Source: JBGTBD01 sp041749475 (lineage in GTDB: Bacteria > Pseudomonadota > Alphaproteobacteria > Rickettsiales > UBA998). From it: 24,499 nucleotides of DNA. Shown piece by piece: positions 15,930-23,870 of the stretch (position 1 is its first letter; each line of letters opens with the position of its first letter). Position numbers and translations under genes: made by a program. Below the pieces are notes generated by a model that saw only the letters and a program-made list of their open reading frames with translations, did not search any database and was not told where the DNA came from. The stretch is taken from assembly GCA_041749475.1 (NCBI GenBank), contig JBGTBD010000071.1, positions 1-24,499 on the forward strand, in the 5' to 3' direction.

Positions 15930-17909
15930 ATGAAATTTAGCCCAGATGAAATAGATTTGGCCAATAACATTATTCCTTACGATCCTTTTAATCCCAACGA
16001 TGAGCTTGTCTTCAGTTCTGTAGTCCAGCATCAGCGAGATTTATTAAGCGCAGTATTCCGGCGGGAGGGGTGTGGTGTATCAGACGGTGTGGACGCCGCA
16101 ACCGGGCAATATACCATGACCGTTTCACGCTTTGATCAAATCGCGGCATTAGCACAAGCGGGAATAGAAGGCGCGCAGTGCTGTATGCAAAATTACCTGA
16201 ATGGAAAAAGCCATGACCCAAATTTCGCATCGCACGGAATTGTGCTTTTCCCGGAGCGGGATGGCCAGACCAGACGAAATATCGCGTGTGCCCTTTCCGC
16301 ACTGGGAGCGTACAAGGTATCCAATCATTATGATGCAGCCCTTCAAAGTGATGTGATAGAAGTGACGGATATAAATGACATCCGCACGTTGGCAGCCCAG
16401 AAAGTCACGGCTGCAATGGATGCCTTGCCGTATGTGAATGTGATTATACCATCCCCCGGGAAAGCTGTGCCATATAACGGCCAGCCCTCCCCTGGCTCAT
16501 ATGTGGCGGTTCCCCATCCCGTCAGTTATCTGGACAGTTTGACCCCGGATCCTGCGCTATTAAAAACGAGTGGCATCATCCGCTATAAAAGCATGTTGCC
16601 GACCACACTAACCAAGGCCAGCCAGAGTCTGAAAGCGTTGGGCGTGGTTATGGTACGGGAAGAATTTAGCCCCGTTAATGGCGAGCTGACGGCAGTGGAA
16701 GTGGCAAATCGTTTGGATATCAATACGCTGGCAGGCCACCGCGTGAGGGATGCAGTGACCGCACAGGCTGTGTTGGGGATGTCACCTTCTACACAACCCG
16801 GACACCTCACGTTAACGCCGCTGCAACAACAACATGTTAATATTCTCAATAGAGCTGGATTCGACGCCACGGAAGCAGCTAACGGCATGATTGTCTATAC
16901 GTGCGCGGATTCGCTTAACCCGGCGAAACTAAGTTTTGTGGAATCCGGCGTATTGAAAGACTCTTTGCAAGCCTTGGGCGCCGCGTCGGCAGATCAGGGT
17001 TTTCGTACGGGGGTTCTCTATACTGTTGAGCTGTCGGATGCAGCCGAAATCACCAAGCTTGCCAGTTTAGGTGTCAAAGCGGCGATAGAAGCGAATAAGG
17101 TGCACCAGTCACGGGCTGCGGGTAGCCGTGGAGCATCCGTGAACCCCACTCCACCTAATCCGAACATGATTCTCTTGGCCAGCGAGAATGATCGGCGGCA
17201 AGTGGCGGCGGATATAAAGTGGCTGGGTCAATGGACATGGGAGAGGGGAGAATATCACGGAAAGACGTGCCTCTTCTCCAAGGACAATGGAATTACCGAA
17301 GATGATATAACGTTGGGGCCTCTTTACCGGAGTCTTGGGTTGGTTGGGTGCAGTGGGGTGGTTATCGACCACCCTGATATAAGCACCAGTACATTCAACG
17401 TTATCATTCCAAATGATGACGTCAGGCTCCTGAGCAGTCTTGGTTTCGCACCGGCCCAGAAAATCTTCCCCATCGATCCCGCCTCTCTGAAAGCAGCGCC
17501 GACGGTAACGACAGGAGGTACTACGCCCTCTACTGCGGTCTCGGTTTCGACTGTGGCTTCAGGTGGGGCGGGTTTTTCTTCGAAAGATCCTTATGTGGAG
17601 GAAGCTATCGATTGGCTTAACACGAAAAGCGAGGGTTTGTATTTCGATGCGAGGGAATCCAAGCTTATCTCGCTTTGTGGCGGAGATTCTGAGAGTGATG
17701 ATATGGGGCTTAGGCCTATCAAGAGTATGCTGTCGTGGGCTGGAATACATAAGGATATCAAGCCACAATTATGCACTGCGGGTGATGGTACAGATAAGAA
17801 ATGGCGCTTGGTCGTGAGTGATACGAATGATTTGCAGGCACTGAAAGCCAATGGGCTGCATGTGCTGGCAAATGCCACTATCAATAGCCGTGATTATCTG
17901 GTGATCTGA
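15930..17909 (+). CDS. Unknown protein built of degenerate tandem repeats
   Basis: I do not recognise this 659-residue protein. It is soluble, with no signal peptide or membrane segment. A loose unit of about 60-70 residues recurs: a hydrophobic strand (GIVLFPE, GIIRYKS, GMIVYTC, GVVIDHP, KLISLCG), a helix ending in L..LG, a second strand pair, then 'D...I..LA..GV..A' (for example SDAAEITKLASLGVKAAIEA, 369-388). Units fall near 27-82, 102-164, 214-276, 319-388, 460-507 and 577-646. A Pro/Asn linker (about 403-412) and a Thr/Ser/Gly-rich linker (about 523-551) separate blocks. The beta-alpha-beta-beta-alpha order is inferred from hydrophobic patterning. The ATG at 15930 has no Shine-Dalgarno; a 6-codon ORF (ATG at 15920) overlaps it. 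Codon use is less GC-biased than in the nuo genes. The position just after two tRNA genes is typical of acquired DNA. Confidence 0.75.
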   Translation: MKFSPDEIDLANNIIPYDPFNPNDELVFSSVVQHQRDLLSAVFRREGCGVSDGVDAATGQYTMTVSRFDQIAALAQAGIEGAQCCMQNYLNGKSHDPNFASHGIVLFPERDGQTRRNIACALSALGAYKVSNHYDAALQSDVIEVTDINDIRTLAAQKVTAAMDALPYVNVIIPSPGKAVPYNGQPSPGSYVAVPHPVSYLDSLTPDPALLKTSGIIRYKSMLPTTLTKASQSLKALGVVMVREEFSPVNGELTAVEVANRLDINTLAGHRVRDAVTAQAVLGMSPSTQPGHLTLTPLQQQHVNILNRAGFDATEAANGMIVYTCADSLNPAKLSFVESGVLKDSLQALGAASADQGFRTGVLYTVELSDAAEITKLASLGVKAAIEANKVHQSRAAGSRGASVNPTPPNPNMILLASENDRRQVAADIKWLGQWTWERGEYHGKTCLFSKDNGITEDDITLGPLYRSLGLVGCSGVVIDHPDISTSTFNVIIPNDDVRLLSSLGFAPAQKIFPIDPASLKAAPTVTTGGTTPSTAVSVSTVASGGAGFSSKDPYVEEAIDWLNTKSEGLYFDARESKLISLCGGDSESDDMGLRPIKSMLSWAGIHKDIKPQLCTAGDGTDKKWRLVVSDTNDLQALKANGLHVLANATINSRDYLVI

Positions 17910-18008
17910 TTGCCGCAAGACACCGCTTGATGGGATTTTATTCACTGTCATCCCCCATTCCCCAATTTTATTTGCGAAGCGGGCTGCCTTGAGATACAGG
18001 GTAGGGAT

Positions 18009-18374
18009 ATGGAATCGGTCGTCGCATCCTATTTCCCGGTACTGGTCTTCCTCGCCATCGCAGCAGCCTTGGCGGTGGTGATGGTATTGATACCCGTGGT
18101 CATCGCGCCGAAACATCCCGATAAAGAGAAATTATCCCAGTATGAGTGCGGGTTCGAGCCGTTCGGCGATGCGCGCATGAAGTTCGACGTGCGCTTCTAT
18201 CTCGTCGCCATCCTCTTCATCATCTTCGATCTCGAAGTCGCGTTCCTTTTCCCCTGGGCGGTGACACTCGGCACGACGGGCATCCTCGGCTTCTGGTCGA
18301 TGATGGTCTTCTTGGGCGTCCTCACCGTGGGCTTCATCTATGAATGGAACAAGGGGGCGTTGGAATGGGAGTAA
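18009..18374 (+). CDS. nuoA: NADH-quinone oxidoreductase subunit A
   Basis: Small membrane subunit of respiratory complex I, next to the quinone site. The 121 residues have three membrane helices at about 9-33, 64-84 and 90-112. The conserved matrix/cytoplasm loop reads YECGFEPFGDARMKFDVRFY, with the family's 'ECG' cysteine that marks quinone-site conformational change. An AGGG lies before the ATG. It is the first gene of the operon nuoA-B-C-GNAT-D-E-F. The 99-bp gap before it (17910-18008) must hold the promoter unless the operon is read from the upstream gene, but I see no clear -35/-10 pair. Confidence 0.96.
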   Translation: MESVVASYFPVLVFLAIAAALAVVMVLIPVVIAPKHPDKEKLSQYECGFEPFGDARMKFDVRFYLVAILFIIFDLEVAFLFPWAVTLGTTGILGFWSMMVFLGVLTVGFIYEWNKGALEWE

Positions 18375-18411
18375 GCTTGCGGCTCACTCGCTTTTTGACT
18401 ATATAACATCT

Positions 18412-18957
18412 ATGTCCCTCATCACCTCCACCGAACCCCAACCCCTTCCTCCCGGCCCTGAGCAGGACGCGCTGCTGAACGCCGTGATGCAGGATTATAA
18501 CGACAAGGGCTTCGTCGTCGCCCAACTGGACAAACTCGCCAACTGGGCGCGTACCGGCTCCATGTGGCCGATGTCGTTCGGCCTTGCCTGTTGTGCGGTC
18601 GAGATGATGCAGGCCGCTGCCGCGCGTTACGATATGGATCGCTTCGGCGTCGTCTTCCGCCCCAGCCCCCGTCAGGCCGACGTGATGATCGTTGCCGGCA
18701 CGCTCTGCAACAAGATGGCGCCCGCGCTCCGCAAAGTATACGACCAGATGGCCGAACCGCGCTACGTCATCTCCATGGGAAGCTGCGCCAATGGCGGCGG
18801 CTATTACCATTATTCCTATTCCGTGGTGCGCGGCTGTGACCGTATCGTTCCCGTCGATATCTATGTCCCCGGCTGCCCGCCTACGGCTGAAGCGCTGATG
18901 TACGGCATCCTGCAACTGCAACGCAAGATCCGCCGCACTGGGACGATCCGCCGATGA
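18412..18957 (+). CDS. nuoB: NADH-quinone oxidoreductase subunit B (N2 cluster)
   Basis: Peripheral-arm subunit that carries the terminal [4Fe-4S] cluster N2, which passes electrons to quinone. The cluster ligands are visible: the adjacent cysteines of LACCAVEM (Cys60, Cys61), SMGSCANGG (Cys125) and VPGCPPTAEAL (Cys155). Length is 181 residues from the ATG at 18412. An in-frame ATG at 18340 would add 24 residues that do not look like NuoB and would overlap nuoA, so I prefer 18412. Neither start has a clear Shine-Dalgarno. The stop overlaps the nuoC start (ATGA), which indicates translational coupling. Confidence 0.94.
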   Translation: MSLITSTEPQPLPPGPEQDALLNAVMQDYNDKGFVVAQLDKLANWARTGSMWPMSFGLACCAVEMMQAAAARYDMDRFGVVFRPSPRQADVMIVAGTLCNKMAPALRKVYDQMAEPRYVISMGSCANGGGYYHYSYSVVRGCDRIVPVDIYVPGCPPTAEALMYGILQLQRKIRRTGTIRR

Positions 18958-19568
18958 AAGAGACGCTCGAAGAACTGGGCCAATACGTCGCCGATGCACT
19001 CCCCGAAGTGGTCTCGCGCTATACGTTCCAGCATGGCGAGATGTGTCTCTATACTTCGCGCGAGCAACTCCTCGCCGTCCTCGGTTTCCTGCGGGACGAT
19101 AGCAATTGCATGTTCAAACTGCTAATGGACGTAACGGCGGTGGATTACCCCACGCGGCCAGAGCGGTTCGAGGTCGTCTATAATCTTCTCTCCGTCCGCA
19201 ACAACCAACGCATCCGCATCAAGGTCGATACCGACGAGGAAACTCCGGTTCCCTCCTGTGTCTCCCTGTTCGCCACCGCCGGCTGGTTCGAACGTGAAGT
19301 ATGGGACATGTACGGCGTCTTCTTCTCCGGCAACCCGGATCTCCGCCGCATCCTTACCGATTACGGCTTTGACGGCCATCCCCAACGCAAGGATTTCCCG
19401 CTGACCGGCTATGTCGAAATGCGTTACGATCCCGAGAAACAACGCGTTGTCTACGAGCCCGTAAAACTGAATCAAGCCTACCGCACCTTCGATTTCCTAA
19501 GCCCATGGGAAGGCAACACCAAATACGTCCTCCCCGGCGACGAAAAAGCCACCCCCAAAGCCAGTTAA
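18954..19568 (+). CDS. nuoC: NADH-quinone oxidoreductase subunit C (30 kDa)
   Basis: Peripheral-arm subunit of complex I that binds NuoD and has no cofactor. The 204 residues contain the family signature REVWDMYGVFFSGNPDLRRI and the following LTDYGFDGHPQRKDFPLTG, then YVEMRYDPEKQRVVYEPV. NuoC and NuoD are separate genes here, as in other alphaproteobacteria and unlike the fused NuoCD of enterobacteria. The start overlaps the nuoB stop by 4 bases. The stop TAA is followed directly by the ATG of the acetyltransferase gene. Confidence 0.96.
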   Translation: MKETLEELGQYVADALPEVVSRYTFQHGEMCLYTSREQLLAVLGFLRDDSNCMFKLLMDVTAVDYPTRPERFEVVYNLLSVRNNQRIRIKVDTDEETPVPSCVSLFATAGWFEREVWDMYGVFFSGNPDLRRILTDYGFDGHPQRKDFPLTGYVEMRYDPEKQRVVYEPVKLNQAYRTFDFLSPWEGNTKYVLPGDEKATPKAS

Positions 19569-20090
19569 ATGACAGCTGTGAACGCCTCGACATGGGAAGT
19601 GGTCGCCGCCACGCCAGCGGATGAGCAGGGCATTTACGATATTTTCAAAGAAGTCGTCAGTCACGGCGAGACCTATCTGTATCTCCCCGAAACCACCTTC
19701 GAGCAGGCGATGCAGAAAATGGTGCGACCGCCCTCGCGCTGCTTCGTTATCCGCGATAAAGGCAAGGTTGTCGGCTATTACGCCATCCGCTCCAATAAGG
19801 AAGGCTACGGCGACCATGTGGGCAACGCCAGCTACATGGTGCATAAGGATTATCGCGGCCAAGGCGTCGCCAGCGCCCTCTGCCGCCATTCCCTGATCAA
19901 AGCCAAGCGCGCCGGGTTCGATGCGGTGCAGTTCAACTTCGTTGTCAGTACCAACACCCAAGCTGTCGCCTTATGGCAAAAAATGGGCTTTAAGATTATC
20001 GGTACAAGCCCCAAAGCCTATCGCCACCGTACCTTAGGCAAGGTGGATGTCTATATCATGCATCGCTTTTTGGATGATATTGAGGTGTAG
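19569..20090 (+). CDS. GNAT-family N-acetyltransferase inside the nuo operon
   Basis: A 173-residue acetyl-CoA-dependent acetyltransferase. Motif A is VHKDYRGQGVASAL (91-104), with the pyrophosphate-binding R-G-Q-G-V-A at 96-101. Motif B is NTQAVALWQKMGF (129-141), which with the preceding FNFVVSTN strand fits small-molecule or N-terminal acetyltransferases. Substrate is unknown. Its ATG follows the nuoC stop with no gap, so it is read as part of the nuo transcript and probably by coupled translation. It could modify a complex I subunit or be a passenger; the sequence does not decide. The gap to nuoD (85 bp) is the only sizeable one between nuoC and nuoF. Confidence 0.88.
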   Translation: MTAVNASTWEVVAATPADEQGIYDIFKEVVSHGETYLYLPETTFEQAMQKMVRPPSRCFVIRDKGKVVGYYAIRSNKEGYGDHVGNASYMVHKDYRGQGVASALCRHSLIKAKRAGFDAVQFNFVVSTNTQAVALWQKMGFKIIGTSPKAYRHRTLGKVDVYIMHRFLDDIEV

Positions 20091-20097
20091 TCAGGCA

Positions 20098-20184
20098 ATT
20101 GGTATTTAGTGGTTGGTATTTCACGAAGGAATTGGTATTAAACACGCATACACAGATGGCCGATGACAAACGCAGATGTCCGAT
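20098..20184 (+). repeat. Short direct repeats between the GNAT gene and nuoD
   Basis: TTGGTATT occurs three times (20099-20106, 20113-20120, 20132-20139). CAGATGGCCGAT (20153-20164) is then nearly repeated as CAGATGTCCGAT (20173-20184), where the second copy contains the nuoD start codon. The first ATG opens an 11-codon ORF that overlaps the nuoD start in another frame. Confidence 0.7.
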
Positions 20185-21357
20185 CAAGTAAACATTAAGA
20201 ACATCACGCTCAATTTCGGGCCGCAGCACCCTGCGGCGCATGGGGTGTTGCGCCTTGTGCTGGAGATGGACGGTGAGGTGGTCGAGCGGGCTGACCCGCA
20301 TATCGGGCTGCTGCACCGTGGTACGGAAAAACTGATTGAGCACAAAACATATTTGCAGGCACTGCCGTATTTTGACCGTCTCGATTACGTCTCGCCAATG
20401 GCGCTGGAGCATTGCTACTCGCTGGCCGTCGAGAAACTCCTGGGCTGCGAAGTGCCTATTCGCGCCAAATATCTCCGCGTCATCTTCTGCGAATTGACAC
20501 GCATCCTGAACCATACACTGAACGTTACGACCCAAGCGCTCGACATCGGCGCGATGACGCCGCTGCTCTGGATGTTCGAGGAGCGCGAACGCATTCTGGA
20601 ATTCTACGAGCGCGTCTCCGGCGCGCGCTTCCACTCCGCATGGATCCGCCCAGGCGGCGTCCATCAGGATATGCCCGTCGGCATGGAAGAGGATATCCTC
20701 AAATTCTGTGACGGCTTCGGCCAGATCATCGACGATGTCGAAGCGCTCCTCACCGAAAACCGCATCTGGAAACAACGCACGGTCGATGTCGGCGTCATCA
20801 CGGCGGACGAGGCGATGGAGTGGGGCTTCTCCGGCCCGATGCTGCGCGGCTCCGGCGTCGCGTGGGATTTGCGCAAAAGCCAGCCTTACGAGATTTACGA
20901 CCAGCTGGAATTCGACATCCCCATCGGCAAGAACGGCGATTGCTATGACCGCTACCTCTGCCGCATGGAAGAGATGCGCCAGTCGCTCTCCCTCATCCGC
21001 CAGTGCATCGCCAAACTCCCCAGCGGCCCGGTGACAACGCTTGACCCCAAGATCACCCCGCCGCGCCGTAACGTGATGAAACATTCGATGGAAGCCATCA
21101 TCAACCATTTCAAACTCTACACGGAAGGCTATCACGTCCCCGCGGGCGAGACCTATACGGCCGTCGAAGCGCCCAAAGGCGAATTCGCCGCCTTCCTCGT
21201 CTCGGACGGGACGAACAAACCCTACCGCTGCAAAATACGCGCGCCGGGGTTCGCCCATCTGCAGGCACTTGATTTCCTGAGCAAAGGCCACATGCTGGCG
21301 GACGTTTCCGCCATCATCGGCACGCTCGATGTCGTATTCGGGGAGATTGACCGATGA
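20176..21357 (+). CDS. nuoD: NADH-quinone oxidoreductase subunit D (49 kDa)
   Basis: Peripheral-arm subunit that forms most of the quinone-binding pocket together with NuoB. The 393 residues open with NITLNFGPQHPAAHGVLRL, the [NiFe]-hydrogenase-related signature containing the quinone-site His pair. HIGLLHRGTEKLIEHKTY and YFDRLDYVSPM follow, and it ends DVVFGEIDR, the usual C-terminus. Length is typical for alphaproteobacteria. There is no obvious Shine-Dalgarno before ATG 20176. The start is supported by homology beginning at residue 5. The stop overlaps the nuoE start (ATGA). Confidence 0.97.
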   Translation: MSDQVNIKNITLNFGPQHPAAHGVLRLVLEMDGEVVERADPHIGLLHRGTEKLIEHKTYLQALPYFDRLDYVSPMALEHCYSLAVEKLLGCEVPIRAKYLRVIFCELTRILNHTLNVTTQALDIGAMTPLLWMFEERERILEFYERVSGARFHSAWIRPGGVHQDMPVGMEEDILKFCDGFGQIIDDVEALLTENRIWKQRTVDVGVITADEAMEWGFSGPMLRGSGVAWDLRKSQPYEIYDQLEFDIPIGKNGDCYDRYLCRMEEMRQSLSLIRQCIAKLPSGPVTTLDPKITPPRRNVMKHSMEAIINHFKLYTEGYHVPAGETYTAVEAPKGEFAAFLVSDGTNKPYRCKIRAPGFAHLQALDFLSKGHMLADVSAIIGTLDVVFGEIDR

Positions 21358-22163
21358 GTAATGCACTACCCCACGGCAAAGTCGCGACCGACGCTCCGCA
21401 ACCGGGGTCGTTCGCCTATAGCCATGAGAATCTGGAACTGGCGAAGACCATTATCGCCCGCTATCCCGCTGGTCGTCAGCAGAGTGCCGTGCTGCCCCTG
21501 TTGAAACTCGCGCAGACGCAGAACGATAACTGGCTGCCCAAAGCGGCGATGGATTATGTGGCGGGGATGCTCGACATGGTTCCCATGCGCGTCTACGAAG
21601 TCGCGACGTTTTATACGATGTATAATCTGCGTCCCAAGGGCACATACCATATCCAGCTTTGCACCACGACCCCGTGCTGGCTGCGCGGATCGGACGAGAT
21701 CGTAAAAGCATGTGAAGCCCATCTCGGCATCCATCTCGGCGAAGTGACGGCGGACGGGATGTTCGGCCTCGACGAAGTCGAATGCCTCGGCGCCTGCGTC
21801 AACGCGCCGATGTGCCAGGTGACGGCCTCGCACATGGATAATTTCTACGAGGATTTGACCGCCTCCAACGTCGTCGAACTCATCGATACATTAAAGCAAG
21901 GCAACATCCCCCAAGCAGGCCCGCTCTCAGGCCGCAAGAGTTCCGAACCCGACGGCGGCCTCACCACACTAAAATCGCTGACCTTGAAGGAAGCGCCTGC
22001 CAAACCCAAAAAAACCGCTGCCGCGCCCGAGCCCAAAATCGACACCGCCCAACAAACCTCCGCTGAGAACAACCCTGCCAGCGACCAGACCGGCATGAAA
22101 CGCTACAGCAAGGAAGAATCCCCCAGCAAACCGACGCGCGTGCGCAAGAAAGCGACGAAGTGA
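21354..22163 (+). CDS. nuoE: NADH-quinone oxidoreductase subunit E (24 kDa) with C-terminal tail
   Basis: Subunit carrying the [2Fe-2S] cluster N1a in the NADH-dehydrogenase module. The thioredoxin-like domain fills residues 20-200. Cluster ligands are Cys103 and Cys108 (CTTTPC) and Cys144 and Cys148 (ECLGACVNAPMC). Beyond about residue 200 comes a tail of roughly 70 residues rich in Lys, Pro, Ala and Ser (KPKKTAAAPEPK..., ending VRKKATK), probably disordered. Extended NuoE tails are known in alphaproteobacteria. The start overlaps nuoD by 4 bases and the stop overlaps the nuoF ATG by one (TGATG). Confidence 0.96.
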   Translation: MSNALPHGKVATDAPQPGSFAYSHENLELAKTIIARYPAGRQQSAVLPLLKLAQTQNDNWLPKAAMDYVAGMLDMVPMRVYEVATFYTMYNLRPKGTYHIQLCTTTPCWLRGSDEIVKACEAHLGIHLGEVTADGMFGLDEVECLGACVNAPMCQVTASHMDNFYEDLTASNVVELIDTLKQGNIPQAGPLSGRKSSEPDGGLTTLKSLTLKEAPAKPKKTAAAPEPKIDTAQQTSAENNPASDQTGMKRYSKEESPSKPTRVRKKATK

Positions 22164-23449
22164 TGCTAAAAGACGAAGACCGCATTTTCACTAATCTCTA
22201 CGGCTTCCATGACTGGCGCTTGGCGGGCGCACAGGCGCGCGGGGATTGGGATAATACGAAGAAAATCCTTGATATGGGGCGCGACGCCATCATCGACGAG
22301 ATGAAGAAATCCGGTCTGCGCGGACGCGGCGGCGCGGGATTCTCGACGGGGATGAAATGGTCCTTCATGCCGAAGGAAGTGGGCGTCCGCCCGCACTACC
22401 TCGTCGTCAACGCAGATGAGGGGGAGCCCGGCACGTGCAAGGACCGCGACATGATGCGTCACGACCCGCACAAACTGCTCGAAGGCTGTCTGATCGCCTG
22501 CTTCGCGATGCAAGCACACGCCTGCTATATCTACATCCGCGGTGAATTCCGCGAAGAAGCCGACCATCTGGAATACGCTATCGAAGAAGCGAAAGCCGCA
22601 GGACTACTCGGCAAGAACGCCTGCGGGTCAGGCTATGAGTGCGAGATATATGTCCATCGCGGCTCCGGCGCTTATATTTGCGGTGAAGAGACCGCGCTGA
22701 TCGAATCGCTGGAAGGCAAAAAAGGTCAACCCCGCCTGAAACCGCCATTCCCGGCGGGTGCGGGGCTGTATGGCTGCCCGACCACCGTCAACAATGTCGA
22801 GTCCATCGCCGTCGCACCCACCATCCTGCGCCGTGGCTCCGACTGGTTCGCCAAACTCGGCCGCCCGAACAATACAGGCACGAAAGTATTTTGCATCTCC
22901 GGCCATGTGAACAATCCCTGCAACGTGGAAGAGGAGATGGGCATTCCCTTGAAGGAACTCATCGAGAAACACGCAGGCGGCGTGCGCGGCGGATGGGATA
23001 ATCTCCTCGCCATCATCCCCGGCGGCTCGTCCGTTCCGCTACTGCCGAAATCGATCTGCGACACGGTGCTGATGGATTTCGATAGCTTACGCGACGTGAA
23101 ATCCGGCCTCGGCACGGCAGCCGTCATCGTGATGGATAAGTCCACCGACGTCGTCAAAGCCATCGCCCGCCTCTCCAAATTCTACATGCATGAATCCTGC
23201 GGCCAATGCACCCCCTGCCGGGAAGGCACGGGCTGGCTCTGGCGCATGATGGAACGCATGGTGACGGGTAACGCGAAGCATGACGAGATCGACCACCTGC
23301 TCGAACTCACCACCCGCATCGAAGGCCACACCATCTGCGCCCTCGGCGACGCCGCCGCATGGCCCGTCCAAGGCCTCATCCGCCACTTCCGCCCGGAGAT
23401 CGAACGCCGGATTGATGAGTTCACCGCCAACTCCACGAGGGCAGCGTGA
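22163..23449 (+). CDS. nuoF: NADH-quinone oxidoreductase subunit F (NADH and FMN site)
   Basis: Subunit that binds NADH and FMN and carries the [4Fe-4S] cluster N3, the electron entry point of complex I. The 428 residues contain GRGGAGFSTGMKW (54-66, NADH/FMN binding), NADEGEPGTCKDR (83-95, FMN) and the glycine-rich CGEETALIESLEG (173-185). The N3 ligands are ESCGQCTPC (Cys346, Cys349, Cys352) and Cys392 of TICALGD. I start it at ATG 22163 (MLKDEDRIFTNLYG), typical for the family; a GTG one codon earlier is possible. Its stop TGA overlaps the ATG of the next, foreign-looking gene. nuoG is not found immediately downstream. Confidence 0.97.
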   Translation: MLKDEDRIFTNLYGFHDWRLAGAQARGDWDNTKKILDMGRDAIIDEMKKSGLRGRGGAGFSTGMKWSFMPKEVGVRPHYLVVNADEGEPGTCKDRDMMRHDPHKLLEGCLIACFAMQAHACYIYIRGEFREEADHLEYAIEEAKAAGLLGKNACGSGYECEIYVHRGSGAYICGEETALIESLEGKKGQPRLKPPFPAGAGLYGCPTTVNNVESIAVAPTILRRGSDWFAKLGRPNNTGTKVFCISGHVNNPCNVEEEMGIPLKELIEKHAGGVRGGWDNLLAIIPGGSSVPLLPKSICDTVLMDFDSLRDVKSGLGTAAVIVMDKSTDVVKAIARLSKFYMHESCGQCTPCREGTGWLWRMMERMVTGNAKHDEIDHLLELTTRIEGHTICALGDAAAWPVQGLIRHFRPEIERRIDEFTANSTRAA

Positions 23450-23868
23450 TGGAATTTCTTTTGAGTTTTTTCGGTGGAGGAATAATTGGTTCCATTGTTG
23501 GAGTATATTTAAATAACCATTTAACAAATCGTAGGGTCCTCAAAGAACAAAAATTTCAAGTCTTAAAAGATTTGATGGCAACAAAGTTTTCTGCTCCATC
23601 TGATCAAAGGGGTGCCGAGGCGATTAATTATATTCCAGTGCTTTTTTCATCAAAATCAGATGTAATTAAAAATTATGAGGAATTTCACTCAGCCGCAATT
23701 AATGATGCCAAAAATCGAATGGATAAATTTAATGATTTGATAATTTCCATTGCGGACGATGTGGGGATTAAAATTCATCCCACAAAGCTGCTTAAAGTAC
23801 CTATTATTTCATATGAATTATCAAAGCGTACAGAAGATTTTTATAAACAAAAGATTGAAGGAAATTAA
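23449..23868 (+). CDS. AT-rich accessory gene, small membrane-anchored protein (DUF6680-like)
   Basis: A 139-residue protein with one N-terminal membrane segment (about 4-22), then a basic stretch NNHLTNRRVLKEQKFQVLKDLMATKFS. A helical cytoplasmic part continues with 'AEAINYIPVLFSSKSDVIKNYEEFH'. The layout (anchor, 'LMATR'-like helix, 'I..V.F.....V...Y..') resembles DUF6680 proteins, from memory and with moderate certainty. Function is unknown. Its base composition is strikingly AT-rich beside the GC-rich nuo genes, with many AAA, ATT and TTT codons, so it was probably acquired. Its ATG overlaps the nuoF stop (TGATG). The first bases, ATGGAATTTCTTTTG, closely match the start of the following lipoprotein gene, which suggests a duplication at insertion. 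Confidence 0.75.
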   Translation: MEFLLSFFGGGIIGSIVGVYLNNHLTNRRVLKEQKFQVLKDLMATKFSAPSDQRGAEAINYIPVLFSSKSDVIKNYEEFHSAAINDAKNRMDKFNDLIISIADDVGIKIHPTKLLKVPIISYELSKRTEDFYKQKIEGN

Positions 23869-23870
23869 AT

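Noticed and set aside
17941..17960. ctgtcatccccc upstream of nuoA as another two-hairpin element
   Set aside because: Only the first arm is suggestive; no matching hairpins or atgac end follow.
18340..18411. Upstream nuoB start giving 24 extra residues
   Set aside because: It overlaps nuoA, and the added residues do not resemble a NuoB N-terminus; homology fits the ATG at 18412.
20056..21366. Long antisense ORF (436 residues) opposite nuoD, and similar long shadows opposite mrcA, the pseudokinase, purA and icd
   Set aside because: These mirror GC-rich codon use of strong sense genes, show no recognisable domains and have no ribosome binding sites.
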